A stretch of DNA of 64,000 bases, taken from the NCBI RefSeq assembly GCF_900106765.1, contig NZ_FNNG01000008.1, forward strand, positions 1 through 64,000, given 5' to 3'. This DNA is from Tepidimicrobium xylanilyticum. Its GTDB lineage: Bacteria > Bacillota > Clostridia > Tissierellales > Tepidimicrobiaceae. The notes beneath the pieces were generated by a model. The model saw nothing but the letters and a program-made list of their open reading frames with translations, was not told the origin of the DNA and did not search any database. The number at the start of each line of letters is the position of its first letter. The first letter of the stretch is position 1. Made by a program: the position numbers and the translations under genes. This document shows positions 26,095 to 35,621 of this stretch, one piece after another.

Positions 26095-27639
26095 GTGAAC
26101 AATATTGACTATAATACCAAGGTTATCGAAATGAAAAATATAACTAAAAAGTTCGGAGATTTTGTCGCAAACGACAATATAGATTTAGTTGTCCATAAGG
26201 GAGAAATTCATGCATTACTAGGCGAAAATGGGGCTGGAAAAACAACCTTGATGAATATCCTCTACGGATTATATCAGCCTACTTCAGGAGAGATATTTAT
26301 AAATGGTAAGAAAGTAGAGGTATCAAACCCAAATGTAGCGATTGCAAATGGAATAGGCATGGTACATCAACATTTTATGTTGGTGGACAACTTTACCGTA
26401 GTGGAAAATATAATATTAGGAATGGAACCAATTGGGAAGTTTGGTGTTGTAGACATCAATAAAGCTAGGAAAGAAGTAGAGGAACTCTCAAGCAAGTATG
26501 GCTTGTATGTAGATCCTGATGCAAAAATAGAAGATATATCTGTTGGAATGCAACAAAGGGTAGAAATTCTCAAAGCCCTATACAGAGGAGCAGATATACT
26601 TATACTAGATGAACCTACAGCAGTGCTCACACCTCAGGAAATAGAAGAAATAATTGAAATAATGAAGAATTTAACTAAGCAAGGGAAAACGATTATAATA
26701 ATCACTCACAAATTAAAGGAAATAAAGCAATCTGCTGATTACTGTACCATAATTAGAAGAGGAAAGAAAATTGGTACTGTAAAAGTAGATGATGTGACAG
26801 AAGAAGAGTTGGCATCCATGATGGTAGGTAGGGAAATAAGTTTTAAGGTAGATAAAAAGCCTGCAGAAATAGGTGATGTCATCTTAGAAATAGAGGATCT
26901 TACCGTTAAGGATAATAGAGGTTTAGATGTCGTAAAGAATCTGTCGCTAAAACTGCACAAAGGTGAGATACTAGGAATTGCAGGTGTAGATGGAAATGGA
27001 CAATCGGAATTAGTAGAAGCATTGACCGGTCTTAGAAAAGTGGAAAGTGGAAAAGTAATATTACAGGACAAAGATATAACAAATTTAACACCAAAGGAAA
27101 TAATGGAGAGTGGAATGAGCCACATTCCTGAAGATAGGCAAAAACGAGGTTTAGTTTTAGACTTTACTGTGGCAGAAAATATGATATTAGAAAATTACCA
27201 TAAAGAACCTTTCTCTAGAAAGGGTAGATTAAATCATAGAAATATCAGTCAGTTTACTGTAGAACTAATGGAGAAATTTGATGTAAGACCAAGAAATGAT
27301 AAGCTAACTGCAGGAGCCCTGTCTGGTGGGAATCAACAAAAAGTCATCTTAGCAAGGGAAATTACTAATGATCCTGAGGTGTTATTAGCTGTTCAGCCTA
27401 CAAGGGGGCTAGATGTTGGAGCTATAGAATTTGTCCATAAATATTTAGTGGAACAAAGAGATAAAGGAAAAGCTGTTTTATTAATATCCTTTGAACTAGA
27501 TGAGGTTTTAGATCTATCTGATAGGATAGCAGTAATCTACGATGGACAAATAGTAGATATAATAGCGGAGAAGGATGCAGATGAAAAAACCATTGGATTC
27601 TTAATGGCTGGAGGAGGTGTAGAGGATGAAAGGAAATAA
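26095..27639 (+). CDS. nucleoside ABC transporter ATPase (tandem ABC domains)
   Basis: A 514-residue ATPase with two ABC domains, like YufO/NupO and sugar importers of the same class. Domain 1 has Walker A GENGAGKTTL, signature SVGMQQRVEILKAL and Walker B ILILDEPTAVL. Domain 2 has a degenerate Walker A GVDGNGQSE, signature LSGGNQQKV, and a Walker B region VLLAVQPTRGLDVG that lacks the catalytic glutamate, a known feature of the family. GTG 26095 follows AGGAGGAG. It overlaps the first permease by 14 bases. Confidence 0.93.
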   Translation: MNNIDYNTKVIEMKNITKKFGDFVANDNIDLVVHKGEIHALLGENGAGKTTLMNILYGLYQPTSGEIFINGKKVEVSNPNVAIANGIGMVHQHFMLVDNFTVVENIILGMEPIGKFGVVDINKARKEVEELSSKYGLYVDPDAKIEDISVGMQQRVEILKALYRGADILILDEPTAVLTPQEIEEIIEIMKNLTKQGKTIIIITHKLKEIKQSADYCTIIRRGKKIGTVKVDDVTEEELASMMVGREISFKVDKKPAEIGDVILEIEDLTVKDNRGLDVVKNLSLKLHKGEILGIAGVDGNGQSELVEALTGLRKVESGKVILQDKDITNLTPKEIMESGMSHIPEDRQKRGLVLDFTVAENMILENYHKEPFSRKGRLNHRNISQFTVELMEKFDVRPRNDKLTAGALSGGNQQKVILAREITNDPEVLLAVQPTRGLDVGAIEFVHKYLVEQRDKGKAVLLISFELDEVLDLSDRIAVIYDGQIVDIIAEKDADEKTIGFLMAGGGVEDERK

Positions 27640-28738
27640 ATTTGTGATAACCCTTATATCCATTTTACTAGGATTGGTAATAGGAGGAATTGCTCTATCA
27701 ATAACCGGTTTTAATCCCATAGAAGCGTATAAGATAATGTTTAAGGGTGTTTTTAGCAACCCTAAGTATATTTCATGGACTATAATAAGGTCTACACCTC
27801 TTATACTTACGGGAATTTCTGTATCATTTGCCTTCAAAACGGGACTGTTTAATATTGGAGCTGAAGGTCAGTTTATTTTTGGAAGTTTGGTAGCCACATT
27901 GGTAGGTTATTTTTTTCATCTACCTCCAATAATTCATCCCATTGTGGCCTTATTAGCTGGAATTTTAGCTGGAGCCTTATGGGGTGGAATAGCAGGCTTC
28001 CTGAAATCTAAATTTGGAATCAATGAGGTTATTACGACAATAATGTTGAACTGGATAGCCTTATATTTTAGTAATTTCATGGTCTTCTGGGAACCTTTCA
28101 AAAGACCAAATAGGGATGCTTCAGAAAGGATATTAGATACTGCAAGTATCCAAATTCTAGAGAAGTGGAAAACCTCAGATGCAGGTAAGGCCTTTTTAGC
28201 AAACAATACCTTCTTAAAAGACTTTTTAAATCCTCCTGTGAATTTCGGAATTATTATCGCCATATTGGTGGCTATATTGATATGGTATATATTAAAGCAC
28301 ACCACTTTAGGCTATCAATTAAGGGCTGTAGGCTTCAATAAGGATGCAGCTGAATATGGGGGTATCAATATAAAGAGAAATACTATTTTAGCAATGATGA
28401 TAGCAGGAGCCATTTCTGGCCTATCTGGTGCTACCCAAGTTTTAGGGGTATCCAAGGAAACTGCCATATTAGCAACTATGGAAGGTTATGGATTCGATGG
28501 GATGGCAGTAGCTTTAATAGCAAATAGTAATCCACTTGCTTGTATACCAGCAGCTTTGTTATTTGGAGGTTTAAAGTATGGTGGAAGTAAGTTACAACCA
28601 ACAATGGGAGCACCTATAGAAGTCATTAACATAACCATTGGCGTGATCATAATGTTTATAGCTATGCCAAAGCTTATAAATATTATAGCGGCTTTTAGAA
28701 GTAGAAAGAGAGGTGTAGAAATTGAAAATGCTAAGTGA
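27626..28738 (+). CDS. nucleoside ABC transporter permease 1
   Basis: Membrane permease of the branched-chain/ribose (BPD_transp_2) superfamily, 370 residues, with about ten hydrophobic segments. The coupling region is TTLGYQLRAVGFNKDAAEYGG, as in YufP/NupP. GGAGGTG precedes ATG 27626. Overlaps both neighbours (ATPase by 14 bases, second permease by 17). Confidence 0.92.
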   Translation: MKGNKFVITLISILLGLVIGGIALSITGFNPIEAYKIMFKGVFSNPKYISWTIIRSTPLILTGISVSFAFKTGLFNIGAEGQFIFGSLVATLVGYFFHLPPIIHPIVALLAGILAGALWGGIAGFLKSKFGINEVITTIMLNWIALYFSNFMVFWEPFKRPNRDASERILDTASIQILEKWKTSDAGKAFLANNTFLKDFLNPPVNFGIIIAILVAILIWYILKHTTLGYQLRAVGFNKDAAEYGGINIKRNTILAMMIAGAISGLSGATQVLGVSKETAILATMEGYGFDGMAVALIANSNPLACIPAALLFGGLKYGGSKLQPTMGAPIEVINITIGVIIMFIAMPKLINIIAAFRSRKRGVEIENAK

Positions 28739-29687
28739 TTTGGGAGTGATAATTGGAATTACCTTAATGTATTCAGCACCTTTAATATACACCTCTTTAG
28801 GTGGAGTTCTATCTGAAAATGCAGGAGTAGTAAATATAGGCCTAGAAGGTATGATGACTATAGGTGCTTTTGCAGGAGCAACTGTAGCCTATTTTACACA
28901 AAATCCTTGGATTGGATTTTTAGCGGCAGGAATTGCGGGCGGACTTTTAGCTCTTCTACATGCTATTGCCTGTGTAACTTTTACAGCAGACCATGTAGTA
29001 TCAGGGATTGCGATAAATTTTATAGGACCAGGATTATCAATATTCTTAACTAAGATATTTTTTGATGGTGCAGCTATGACTATACCTTTAGATTTAGACA
29101 ATAAAATACCTAGACCATTAAATGGGTTATTTTCATCTATATCTCCCACAAACCCAACTATGGCGAGAATAGTGGATGCATTAGATTCTATTTTCAACCA
29201 ATATGCTACAGTATATATTGCACTATTACTAGTCTTAGCTGTATGGTTTTTCTTGTATAAAACTAAATTAGGACTTAGGATACGCTCGGTTGGGGAGCAT
29301 CCAAGAGCTGCAGATACCCTTGGTATCAACGTTTATAGGATAAAGTATTTAGCTGTAATTCTATCAGGCGTGCTAGCAGGTTTTGGAGGGGCAGCTATGA
29401 GCATAGCTGTAATATCGAATTATAGAGCGGCTTTAATATCAGGCCAAGGTTTTATAGCATTAGCAGCTATGATATTTGGGAAATGGAAACCTCAGGGGGC
29501 TATGTTGGGCTGTTTGTTATTTGGTGCAGCACAAGGGCTGGTAGTCTACTTAGGCAGTACTAGCTTAAACATATCTTCCCAATTGTTGGCTATGCTACCT
29601 TACATTATTACCTTAGTCGTATTAATGGGATTTGTAGGTGAAGCAAGAGGACCTAAAGCCAGTGGTATTCCCTATGAAAAAGAATAA
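28722..29687 (+). CDS. nucleoside ABC transporter permease 2
   Basis: Second permease, 321 residues, like YufQ/NupQ, with the coupling region LGLRIRSVGEHPRAADTLG and a conserved LSGVLAGFGGAAMSIA stretch. I keep TTG 28722, six bases after GAGGTG; the ATG two codons on (28728) is the alternative but is less well spaced. Together with the lipoprotein and ATPase it makes a complete importer. A terminator follows. Confidence 0.92.
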   Translation: MKMLSDLGVIIGITLMYSAPLIYTSLGGVLSENAGVVNIGLEGMMTIGAFAGATVAYFTQNPWIGFLAAGIAGGLLALLHAIACVTFTADHVVSGIAINFIGPGLSIFLTKIFFDGAAMTIPLDLDNKIPRPLNGLFSSISPTNPTMARIVDALDSIFNQYATVYIALLLVLAVWFFLYKTKLGLRIRSVGEHPRAADTLGINVYRIKYLAVILSGVLAGFGGAAMSIAVISNYRAALISGQGFIALAAMIFGKWKPQGAMLGCLLFGAAQGLVVYLGSTSLNISSQLLAMLPYIITLVVLMGFVGEARGPKASGIPYEKE

Positions 29688-29688
29688 G

Positions 29689-29717
29689 GTTAGCCCTTTA
29701 AGGGCTAATCTTATTTT
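29689..29717 (+). terminator. terminator of the nucleoside transporter operon
   Basis: GGTTAGCCC (from 29689) pairs with GGGCTAATC (29702-29710), followed by TTATTTTG. Confidence 0.82.
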
Positions 29718-29735
29718 GTCGATATTTAATTGCTT

Positions 29736-29764
29736 TTGTATCTAAGCGAATATTCTGGTATAAT
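29736..29764 (+). promoter_or_regulatory. rpoN promoter
   Basis: TTGTAT (29736-29741), 17-base spacer, TATAAT (29759-29764) with an extended TGG before the -10. Confidence 0.78.
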
Positions 29765-29821
29765 AGTATTGACAGAATAATATAAATTTATTAATACTAT
29801 CAAATAGTGGGAGTGAGCTAA

Positions 29822-31201
29822 ATGAAATTGGGTTATAACCTAGCTCTTGAACAAGTACAGAAATTAGTTATGACTCCAGAACTAAGACAAGCTATACAGC
29901 TACTGCAATTCAATTGTCAGGAACTTAATGAATATTTAAAACAGCAAATTGAGGAAAATCCTTTATTAGAACCAGATAATATAATTGAAGAATTCGAGAG
30001 TATAGACGATTTAAATAGTGAAGGGGAAGAAATAGATTGGAAGGAATTTATTGATAAATATGATGACTTTAGCTATAGGCCAGAAAAGGACAAAAATATT
30101 GAAGAATATAACTATGAAAATTTTATCAGTTTTTCACCTTCTCTAAAGGATAATTTATTATTCCAATTAAATGTATCACATTTGGATGATAGGTATAAAA
30201 GAATAGGAGAAGTGCTGATAGAAGCCATTGATGATAATGGGTATCTAATGGTAGATATAGAACAGGTAGCTTTAGTCCTAGGGGTCGAAGTTGAAGAAGT
30301 GGAAAGCGTTTTATCTTTTATACAAACTTTTGAACCCTTAGGAGTTGGAGCGAGAAATTTAAAGGAGTGTTTATTAATTCAGGTAAGAGCAGGTGGATTA
30401 AATAACCCAAATATAGAACTGATAATTGAGAATTATCTAGAAGATATAGCCCATAATAGGTTATTAAAAATAGCAAAGGAATTGAACTTAGATTTAAAGG
30501 AAGTACAGGATATTAGCGATTATATTAGGACATTGGAGCCCAAACCCGGGAGGGCTTTTTCTGACAATTCTGACCAGGTAAAATATATAACTCCCGATGT
30601 GACAATTGAATACATTGACGGTGAATATGTAATAATTTTAAATGATGTAACTGGTCCTAGGTTAAACATCAATAACTTTTACAAAGAATTGATAAGAAAG
30701 GGCAATGACCCAAAAGCGAAAGAATATCTTTCCGAAAAATTAAATGCTGCAATGTGGATTATTAGATGTATTGAACAGAGGCGAGCTACAATATATAATG
30801 TGGTAGAATCAATATTGAAATTTCAAAGGGAGTTCTTTGAAAAGGGTGAAAAGGCCTTAAAACCCTTAACATTAAAAGAAGTTGCTGATGATATAAATAT
30901 GCATGAGTCAACGGTAAGTAGAGCAACTAGTGGAAAATATGTTCAGACTCCAAGAGGATTATTTGAATTAAAGTACTTTTTTTCCAGTAGTCTATCTACT
31001 AATAAAGGAGAAGTATCGTCAACTAGTATTAAAGCGGTTATTAAAGAGATTATAGACGGAGAAGATCCAAAAAAACCTTATAGCGATCAGAAAATATCTG
31101 ATATTTTAAAAAAGAAAGGTATAAATATTTCAAGAAGGACTGTTGCTAAATATAGGGATGAATTAGGAATACCTTCCTCTTCCATAAGAAAAAGATATTG
31201 A
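29822..31201 (+). CDS. rpoN: RNA polymerase sigma-54 factor
   Basis: Alternative sigma factor for -24/-12 promoters that need ATP-driven activators. The 459-residue protein starts with the region I block MKLGYNLALEQVQKLVMTPE and LRQAIQLLQF, followed by an acidic linker, the core-binding domain (FEPLGVGARNLKECLLIQ), a helix-turn-helix (MHESTVSRATSGKYVQTPRG) and the RpoN box SRRTVAKYRDELGIP. Its place directly before cggR-gap is seen in other Firmicutes. I found no obvious sigma-54 promoter within the window. Confidence 0.95.
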   Translation: MKLGYNLALEQVQKLVMTPELRQAIQLLQFNCQELNEYLKQQIEENPLLEPDNIIEEFESIDDLNSEGEEIDWKEFIDKYDDFSYRPEKDKNIEEYNYENFISFSPSLKDNLLFQLNVSHLDDRYKRIGEVLIEAIDDNGYLMVDIEQVALVLGVEVEEVESVLSFIQTFEPLGVGARNLKECLLIQVRAGGLNNPNIELIIENYLEDIAHNRLLKIAKELNLDLKEVQDISDYIRTLEPKPGRAFSDNSDQVKYITPDVTIEYIDGEYVIILNDVTGPRLNINNFYKELIRKGNDPKAKEYLSEKLNAAMWIIRCIEQRRATIYNVVESILKFQREFFEKGEKALKPLTLKEVADDINMHESTVSRATSGKYVQTPRGLFELKYFFSSSLSTNKGEVSSTSIKAVIKEIIDGEDPKKPYSDQKISDILKKKGINISRRTVAKYRDELGIPSSSIRKRY

Positions 31202-31202
31202 T

Positions 31203-31296
31203 AGAGCCCCTTAGCATCTTTCAGGATGGTAGAGTTTTATAAGCAGCATGGCGTAAAAACTGTCATTCTGAATAGAGCTAATTATTGGGCTTTTTT
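31203..31296 (+). terminator. large nested hairpin ending in a T-run after rpoN
   Basis: An outer helix, AGAGCCC (31203-31209) with GGGCT (31287-31291), encloses a long inner stem of TTCAGGATGGTAGAGTTTT (31220-31238) with AAAACTGTCATTCTGAA (31256-31272), including a bulge and G-U pairs. The outer 3' strand runs into TTTTTT. It can end rpoN transcripts, but is larger than needed and may be a structured RNA. Confidence 0.55.
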
Positions 31297-31305
31297 GATT
31301 TTTTC

Positions 31306-31334
31306 TTGAAAATTAATAAACATTTGATTATAAT
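31306..31334 (+). promoter_or_regulatory. cggR-gap operon promoter
   Basis: TTGAAA (31306-31311), 17-base spacer, TATAAT (31329-31334). The predicted start near 31341 lies upstream of the CggR operator repeats. Confidence 0.75.
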
Positions 31335-31373
31335 ATAATTGTATAGAAAAATATTCTATTTTTTTGAAGCAAG

Positions 31374-31400
31374 CGGGACAAAAAACATATATTAGGGACA
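31374..31400 (+). promoter_or_regulatory. CggR operator (two GGGACA repeats)
   Basis: GGGACA occurs at 31375-31380 and 31395-31400, one every 20 bases. CggR of Bacillus binds tandem GGGAC direct repeats located downstream of the transcription start; position and spacing here match. CggR would block transcription until fructose-1,6-bisphosphate accumulates. Confidence 0.78.
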
Positions 31401-31472
31401 AAAAAAGACCCACTAGATTATTTTAATCCTTTTATCATATACTATGGGTGATTTGTTTTTAGAGGTGTTTAA

Positions 31473-32504
31473 ATGGATTTGATTAGATTACTAAAGGGAA
31501 TAGCTCCAGAGATATCAGATATTCTAGAGATAAGATATAATATTTTGCGCCATGTCTATTATAATCAGCCAATTGGTAGAAGAGGGCTGTCCCAGATACT
31601 TAATATTGGTGAAAGAGCTATAAGAACTGAGGTAAATATTTTAAAAGAACTAGGATTATTGAATATAGAAAGTATGGGTATGTATGTAACAGAAGATGGG
31701 ATAAAAACCTTAGAGAGTTTAAAGGCTGTAATGAGAGAACTAAGAGGAATTACAAATTTAGAAGTAAAATTAAAACAGTTATTAGCCCTAGACAATGTAA
31801 TTATAGTTCCGGGAGATTCGGATTTAGATCCTTTGGTGTTAAAGGATATGGGAAAATCAGCTTCTTTATGTCTTAGAAGACTAATAGCAGATAATTCAAT
31901 TATAGGTATTACAGGCGGAACCACTATGGCACAGGTAGCAGAAGAGATGCCGGAAGGAAAAGTTGCAGAAAATGTATTGGTAATTCCAGCTAGAGGAGGC
32001 TTAGGCAAGGATGTAGAGACCCAATCAAATAGCATTGCTGCAAAGCTAGCAAAAAAATTACAAGCAAACTATAGACTTCTCCATACTCCTGATAATTTAG
32101 ATGAAATGACTTTTCAGGCCATATTAAAGGTTACAGATATTAAGGAAGTAATAGAATTGATAAACCAAATGAATATATTAATTTTTGGAATTGGCAGATC
32201 TGATGTTATGGCAAGGAGAAGGCAACTACCTGAAACTCTAATTTCTGAGATAATAGAAAAGGGGGCAGTGGGAGAAGCCTTTGGCCATTATTTTGATATT
32301 GAAGGTAATGATATATATGAATCATTAACTGTTGGTATCTCTTTGGACAATTTTTATAAAATTCAAAGGGTAATAGGGGTTGCTGGAGGCAAGAATAAAG
32401 CTGAGGCAATCATAGCTGTTACTTCATTAAGGAAGGATATTACATTGGTAACCGATGAAGGGGCAGCAAGAAAGGTAATTCAATTGGTTAAAAAAGCTAC
32501 TTAG
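31473..32504 (+). CDS. cggR: central glycolytic genes regulator CggR
   Basis: SorC/DeoR-family repressor of the gap operon, released by fructose-1,6-bisphosphate in characterised homologues. At 343 residues it has the normal length, with an N-terminal winged HTH (GRRGLSQILNIGERAIRTEV) and a C-terminal phosphosugar-binding domain (GITGGTTMAQVAEEMP; VIPARGGLGKDVETQSNSIA). GAGGTG precedes ATG 31473. It is the first gene of cggR-gap-pgk-tpiA-gpmI-eno and is probably autoregulated through the 31374-31400 repeats. Confidence 0.94.
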   Translation: MDLIRLLKGIAPEISDILEIRYNILRHVYYNQPIGRRGLSQILNIGERAIRTEVNILKELGLLNIESMGMYVTEDGIKTLESLKAVMRELRGITNLEVKLKQLLALDNVIIVPGDSDLDPLVLKDMGKSASLCLRRLIADNSIIGITGGTTMAQVAEEMPEGKVAENVLVIPARGGLGKDVETQSNSIAAKLAKKLQANYRLLHTPDNLDEMTFQAILKVTDIKEVIELINQMNILIFGIGRSDVMARRRQLPETLISEIIEKGAVGEAFGHYFDIEGNDIYESLTVGISLDNFYKIQRVIGVAGGKNKAEAIIAVTSLRKDITLVTDEGAARKVIQLVKKAT

Positions 32505-32541
32505 TAGCTTACAATATAAATATAATTAAGGAGGAATATTT

Positions 32542-33546
32542 ATGACAATGAAGGTTGGTTTAAGCGGATTTGGAAGAATGGGAAAAGACTTCCTAAGGAT
32601 TTATGCAGAAGAAAATATAAATGATTTTGAGTTGGTTGCACTAAATGCATCAGGGGATTTAAACATTATAGCCCATTTATTTAAATACGATTCCCTTTAT
32701 GGCAAATTCAATGGCACAGTGGAAGTAGCGGAGGATGGATTAATTATCAATGGCAAGAAGATTAAGGTAATAGCCCACAGAGACCCATCTGAAATTCCTT
32801 GGAAAGAATTAGGAGTAGATTTAGTTATTGATTCAACAGGCGCTTTTAGAGATAGGGATGGACTACAAAAGCATATTGATGCAGGAGCTAAGAAGGTAAT
32901 TTTAACTGCACCTGGCAAAAATGAAGATATCACCATAGTGATGGGAGTTAATGAAGATAAGTATGACCCAGAAAACCATCATATCATTTCTAATGCATCT
33001 TGTACTACAAACTGCCTTGCACCAGTAGCAAAGGTTATACTAAATGAATTTGGTATAAAGAAAGGTTTAATGACAACTATACATGCTTATACTAATGACC
33101 AAAGAATCCTAGATAAGAGACATAAGGATTTAAGAAGAGCGAGAGCAGCTGCAGAATCCATGATACCAACTACTACTGGAGCAGCAAAAGCTGTAGCTCT
33201 AGTATTGCCAGAACTTAAAGGTAAATTAAATGGATTTGCTGTTAGAGTTCCTGTACCAACAGTTTCTTTAGTAGATGTAGTATTTGAAGTTGAAAGAGAA
33301 ACAACAGTAGAAGAAGTTAATGCAGCATTGAAAAAGGCTGCAGAAGGTGAATTAAAGGGCATAATGGCATATTCTGAAGAGCCTCTAGTATCCAGAGATT
33401 ATCAAGGCGATCCACATTCAGCTACAGTAGATGCTCTATCCACTATGGTGATAGGGAATATGGTTAAGGTTGTAGCTTGGTATGACAATGAATGGGGATA
33501 TGCAAAAAGAGTAGTAGACCTAGCAAAATTAGTAGCAAATAAGTAA
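32542..33546 (+). CDS. gap: glyceraldehyde-3-phosphate dehydrogenase, type I
   Basis: Oxidises glyceraldehyde 3-phosphate to 1,3-bisphosphoglycerate, or the reverse. The 334-residue protein has GFGRMG for dinucleotide binding, catalytic Cys154 in [12 protein letters not shown] and the TTTGAAKAV helix. The residue that binds the adenosine ribose in NAD-specific enzymes (Asp in VNDLTD) is replaced here: LNASGD. The Leu-Pro pair before HKDLRRAR is Lys-Arg ([11 protein letters not shown]). Both changes point toward GapB-like use of NADP(H). AAGGAGG precedes ATG 32542. Confidence 0.95.
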   Translation: MTMKVGLSGFGRMGKDFLRIYAEENINDFELVALNASGDLNIIAHLFKYDSLYGKFNGTVEVAEDGLIINGKKIKVIAHRDPSEIPWKELGVDLVIDSTGAFRDRDGLQKHIDAGAKKVILTAPGKNEDITIVMGVNEDKYDPENHHIISNASCTTNCLAPVAKVILNEFGIKKGLMTTIHAYTNDQRILDKRHKDLRRARAAAESMIPTTTGAAKAVALVLPELKGKLNGFAVRVPVPTVSLVDVVFEVERETTVEEVNAALKKAAEGELKGIMAYSEEPLVSRDYQGDPHSATVDALSTMVIGNMVKVVAWYDNEWGYAKRVVDLAKLVANK

Positions 33547-33555
33547 TGTAGAAAA

Positions 33556-33606
33556 TCTTCACCCATGATTAGTGAAATTACAGAAATTCATTAATCATGG
33601 GGAAGA
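33556..33606 (+). repeat. intercistronic hairpin gap/pgk
   Basis: TCTTCACCCATGATTAGTGAA (from 33556) pairs almost fully with TTCATTAATCATGGGGAAGA (ending 33606). A short T-tract, CTCCTTTTTATA, follows, so it may act as a partial terminator or a processing site that gives gap mRNA higher abundance. Confidence 0.75.
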
Positions 33607-33653
33607 CTCCTTTTTATATAAATGTTAAATAATGATCTTAAAGGAGTGATACT

Positions 33654-34847
33654 ATGTTAAATAAAAAGACTATAGAAGATTTACAAGTAGAAGGCAAAAG
33701 GGTATTGGTAAGATGTGATTTCAACGTTCCTATGGATGAAAATAGAAATATTACTGATGATAGAAGGATAGTAAGTTCTTTACCAACTATAAAATATTTA
33801 ATTGATAATAAAGCAAGGGTAATATTGATGTCCCATTTAGGTCGACCAAAAGGAGAGCCCAATCCTAAATACAGTTTGCAACCTGTTGCTAAAAGGCTAT
33901 CGGAACTACTAGGCAAGGAAGTAATTTTTGCTGAAGAAGATAAAGTTGTAAGCGATAAGGTAGGGGAAATAGTATCCAATATGAAGGATGGAGATGTGGT
34001 GCTTTTAGAAAACACCAGATTTAGAAAAGAAGAAGAAAAGAATGAGGAGAGTTTCGCAAAGGAATTGGCTTCCCTTGGAGATATATATGTAAATGATGCT
34101 TTTGGAACTTCACATAGGGCCCATACTTCAAATGTAGGTTTATCGAGTCAATTGCCTTCAGCAGTAGGATATCTAGTAGAAAAGGAAATATCCATAATGG
34201 GTAAGGCTTTAGAAAATCCAGAAAGGCCTTTTGTTGCTATATTGGGAGGAGCTAAAGTATCTGATAAAATTGGAGTTATAGAGAATTTATTGAACAAGGT
34301 AGATGTCATTCTAATCGGAGGAGGAATGGCCTATACCTTCTTAAAGGCTCAAGGTTATGAAATAGGCACTTCAATTTTAGAAGAAGATAAAGTAGATTTG
34401 GCTAAAGATTTGTTGAAAAAGGCAGAAGAGAAAAAAGTGAAGTTGTTATTGCCTGTGGATGTAGTTGTAGCCGAAGAATTCAAAAATGATACAGTGTTTA
34501 AGACTGTAAAAATAGACAGTATTCCAGAGAACATGATGGGATTAGATATAGGAGAAGAGACTGTTAAACTATTCTCAAAAGAGATTAAAGAAGCAAGGAC
34601 TGTAGTTTGGAATGGACCAATGGGCGTGTTTGAAATGGAAAACTTCAAGAAAGGAACAGATGCAATAGCTAAGGCATTAGCAGAAACAGAGGCTATAACT
34701 ATTGTTGGTGGTGGAGATAGTGCTTCAGCTGTTGAAAAAGCAGGTTATGCTGATAAGATTACCCATATCTCAACAGGTGGTGGAGCTTCTTTAGAATTTT
34801 TAGAAGGAAAAGTATTACCTGGAATTGATGCTATTGATGATAAATAA
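33654..34847 (+). CDS. pgk: phosphoglycerate kinase
   Basis: Transfers phosphate from 1,3-bisphosphoglycerate to ADP. At 397 residues, standard length. Motifs: [58 protein letters not shown] and the C-terminal [21 protein letters not shown] precedes ATG 33654. tpiA follows 12 bases later. Confidence 0.97.
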   Translation: MLNKKTIEDLQVEGKRVLVRCDFNVPMDENRNITDDRRIVSSLPTIKYLIDNKARVILMSHLGRPKGEPNPKYSLQPVAKRLSELLGKEVIFAEEDKVVSDKVGEIVSNMKDGDVVLLENTRFRKEEEKNEESFAKELASLGDIYVNDAFGTSHRAHTSNVGLSSQLPSAVGYLVEKEISIMGKALENPERPFVAILGGAKVSDKIGVIENLLNKVDVILIGGGMAYTFLKAQGYEIGTSILEEDKVDLAKDLLKKAEEKKVKLLLPVDVVVAEEFKNDTVFKTVKIDSIPENMMGLDIGEETVKLFSKEIKEARTVVWNGPMGVFEMENFKKGTDAIAKALAETEAITIVGGGDSASAVEKAGYADKITHISTGGGASLEFLEGKVLPGIDAIDDK

Positions 34848-34859
34848 GGAGGTAAAATA

Positions 34860-35606
34860 ATGCGGGTTCCTATAATTGCAGGGAACTGGAAGATGAACAA
34901 TACCATATCAGAATCCCTTGCATTGATAGAGGCTATATTAAATAGTAAGTTAAGTGCAGAAGTAGAAAAAGTAGTAGCAGTTCCCTTTACCAGTTTAATG
35001 GAAGTAAAAAAAGCTTTAAAAGGAACGGACATTAAAGTGGCAGCTCAAAATATGCATTGGGAAGATAATGGAGCTTATACTGGCGAAGTGTCTCCGTTGA
35101 TGTTAAAGGAGATAGGAGTAGACTATTGTATTATAGGGCATTCGGAGAGAAGGCAATACTTTTGTGAATCAGATGAAACGGTAAACAAAAAAGTAAAGTC
35201 TGCGTTAAAACATGGTATTAAACCTATATTGTGTGTGGGCGAAACATTAGAAGAAAGAGAAGAAGGTAAGGAAGAAGAGGTAGTTAAAAGGCAACTCCTT
35301 AAGGCATTAGAAGATGTTGCAAAGAAAGATATAGGAAACGTTGTTATTGCCTATGAACCTGTATGGGCTATAGGCACTGGCAAAACTGCCTCATCCGAGG
35401 ATGCTAATAATATGTGTGGATTTATTAGAAAAGTTGTAGGAGAGAAATATGAAGAAGAAATTAAGGAAGTTCTCAGAATCCAATATGGTGGAAGTGTAAA
35501 GCCCAGCAATATAAAAGAACTTATGGCAAAGGAAGAAATAGATGGAGCTTTAGTAGGAGGAGCTAGTCTTATTGCAGAGGATTTTGTTAAAATTGTAAAT
35601 TACTAG
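34860..35606 (+). CDS. tpiA: triosephosphate isomerase
   Basis: Interconverts dihydroxyacetone phosphate and glyceraldehyde 3-phosphate. The 248-residue barrel has Lys11 in AGNWKMN, catalytic His in IIGHSERRQ, catalytic Glu in AYEPVWAIGTGKTA and the phosphate loop QYGGSVKPSN. AAGGAGG precedes ATG 34860. The gene ends directly before the gpmI ribosome-binding site. Confidence 0.97.
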   Translation: MRVPIIAGNWKMNNTISESLALIEAILNSKLSAEVEKVVAVPFTSLMEVKKALKGTDIKVAAQNMHWEDNGAYTGEVSPLMLKEIGVDYCIIGHSERRQYFCESDETVNKKVKSALKHGIKPILCVGETLEEREEGKEEEVVKRQLLKALEDVAKKDIGNVVIAYEPVWAIGTGKTASSEDANNMCGFIRKVVGEKYEEEIKEVLRIQYGGSVKPSNIKELMAKEEIDGALVGGASLIAEDFVKIVNY

Positions 35607-35621
35607 ATGGGGGATGTAAAT

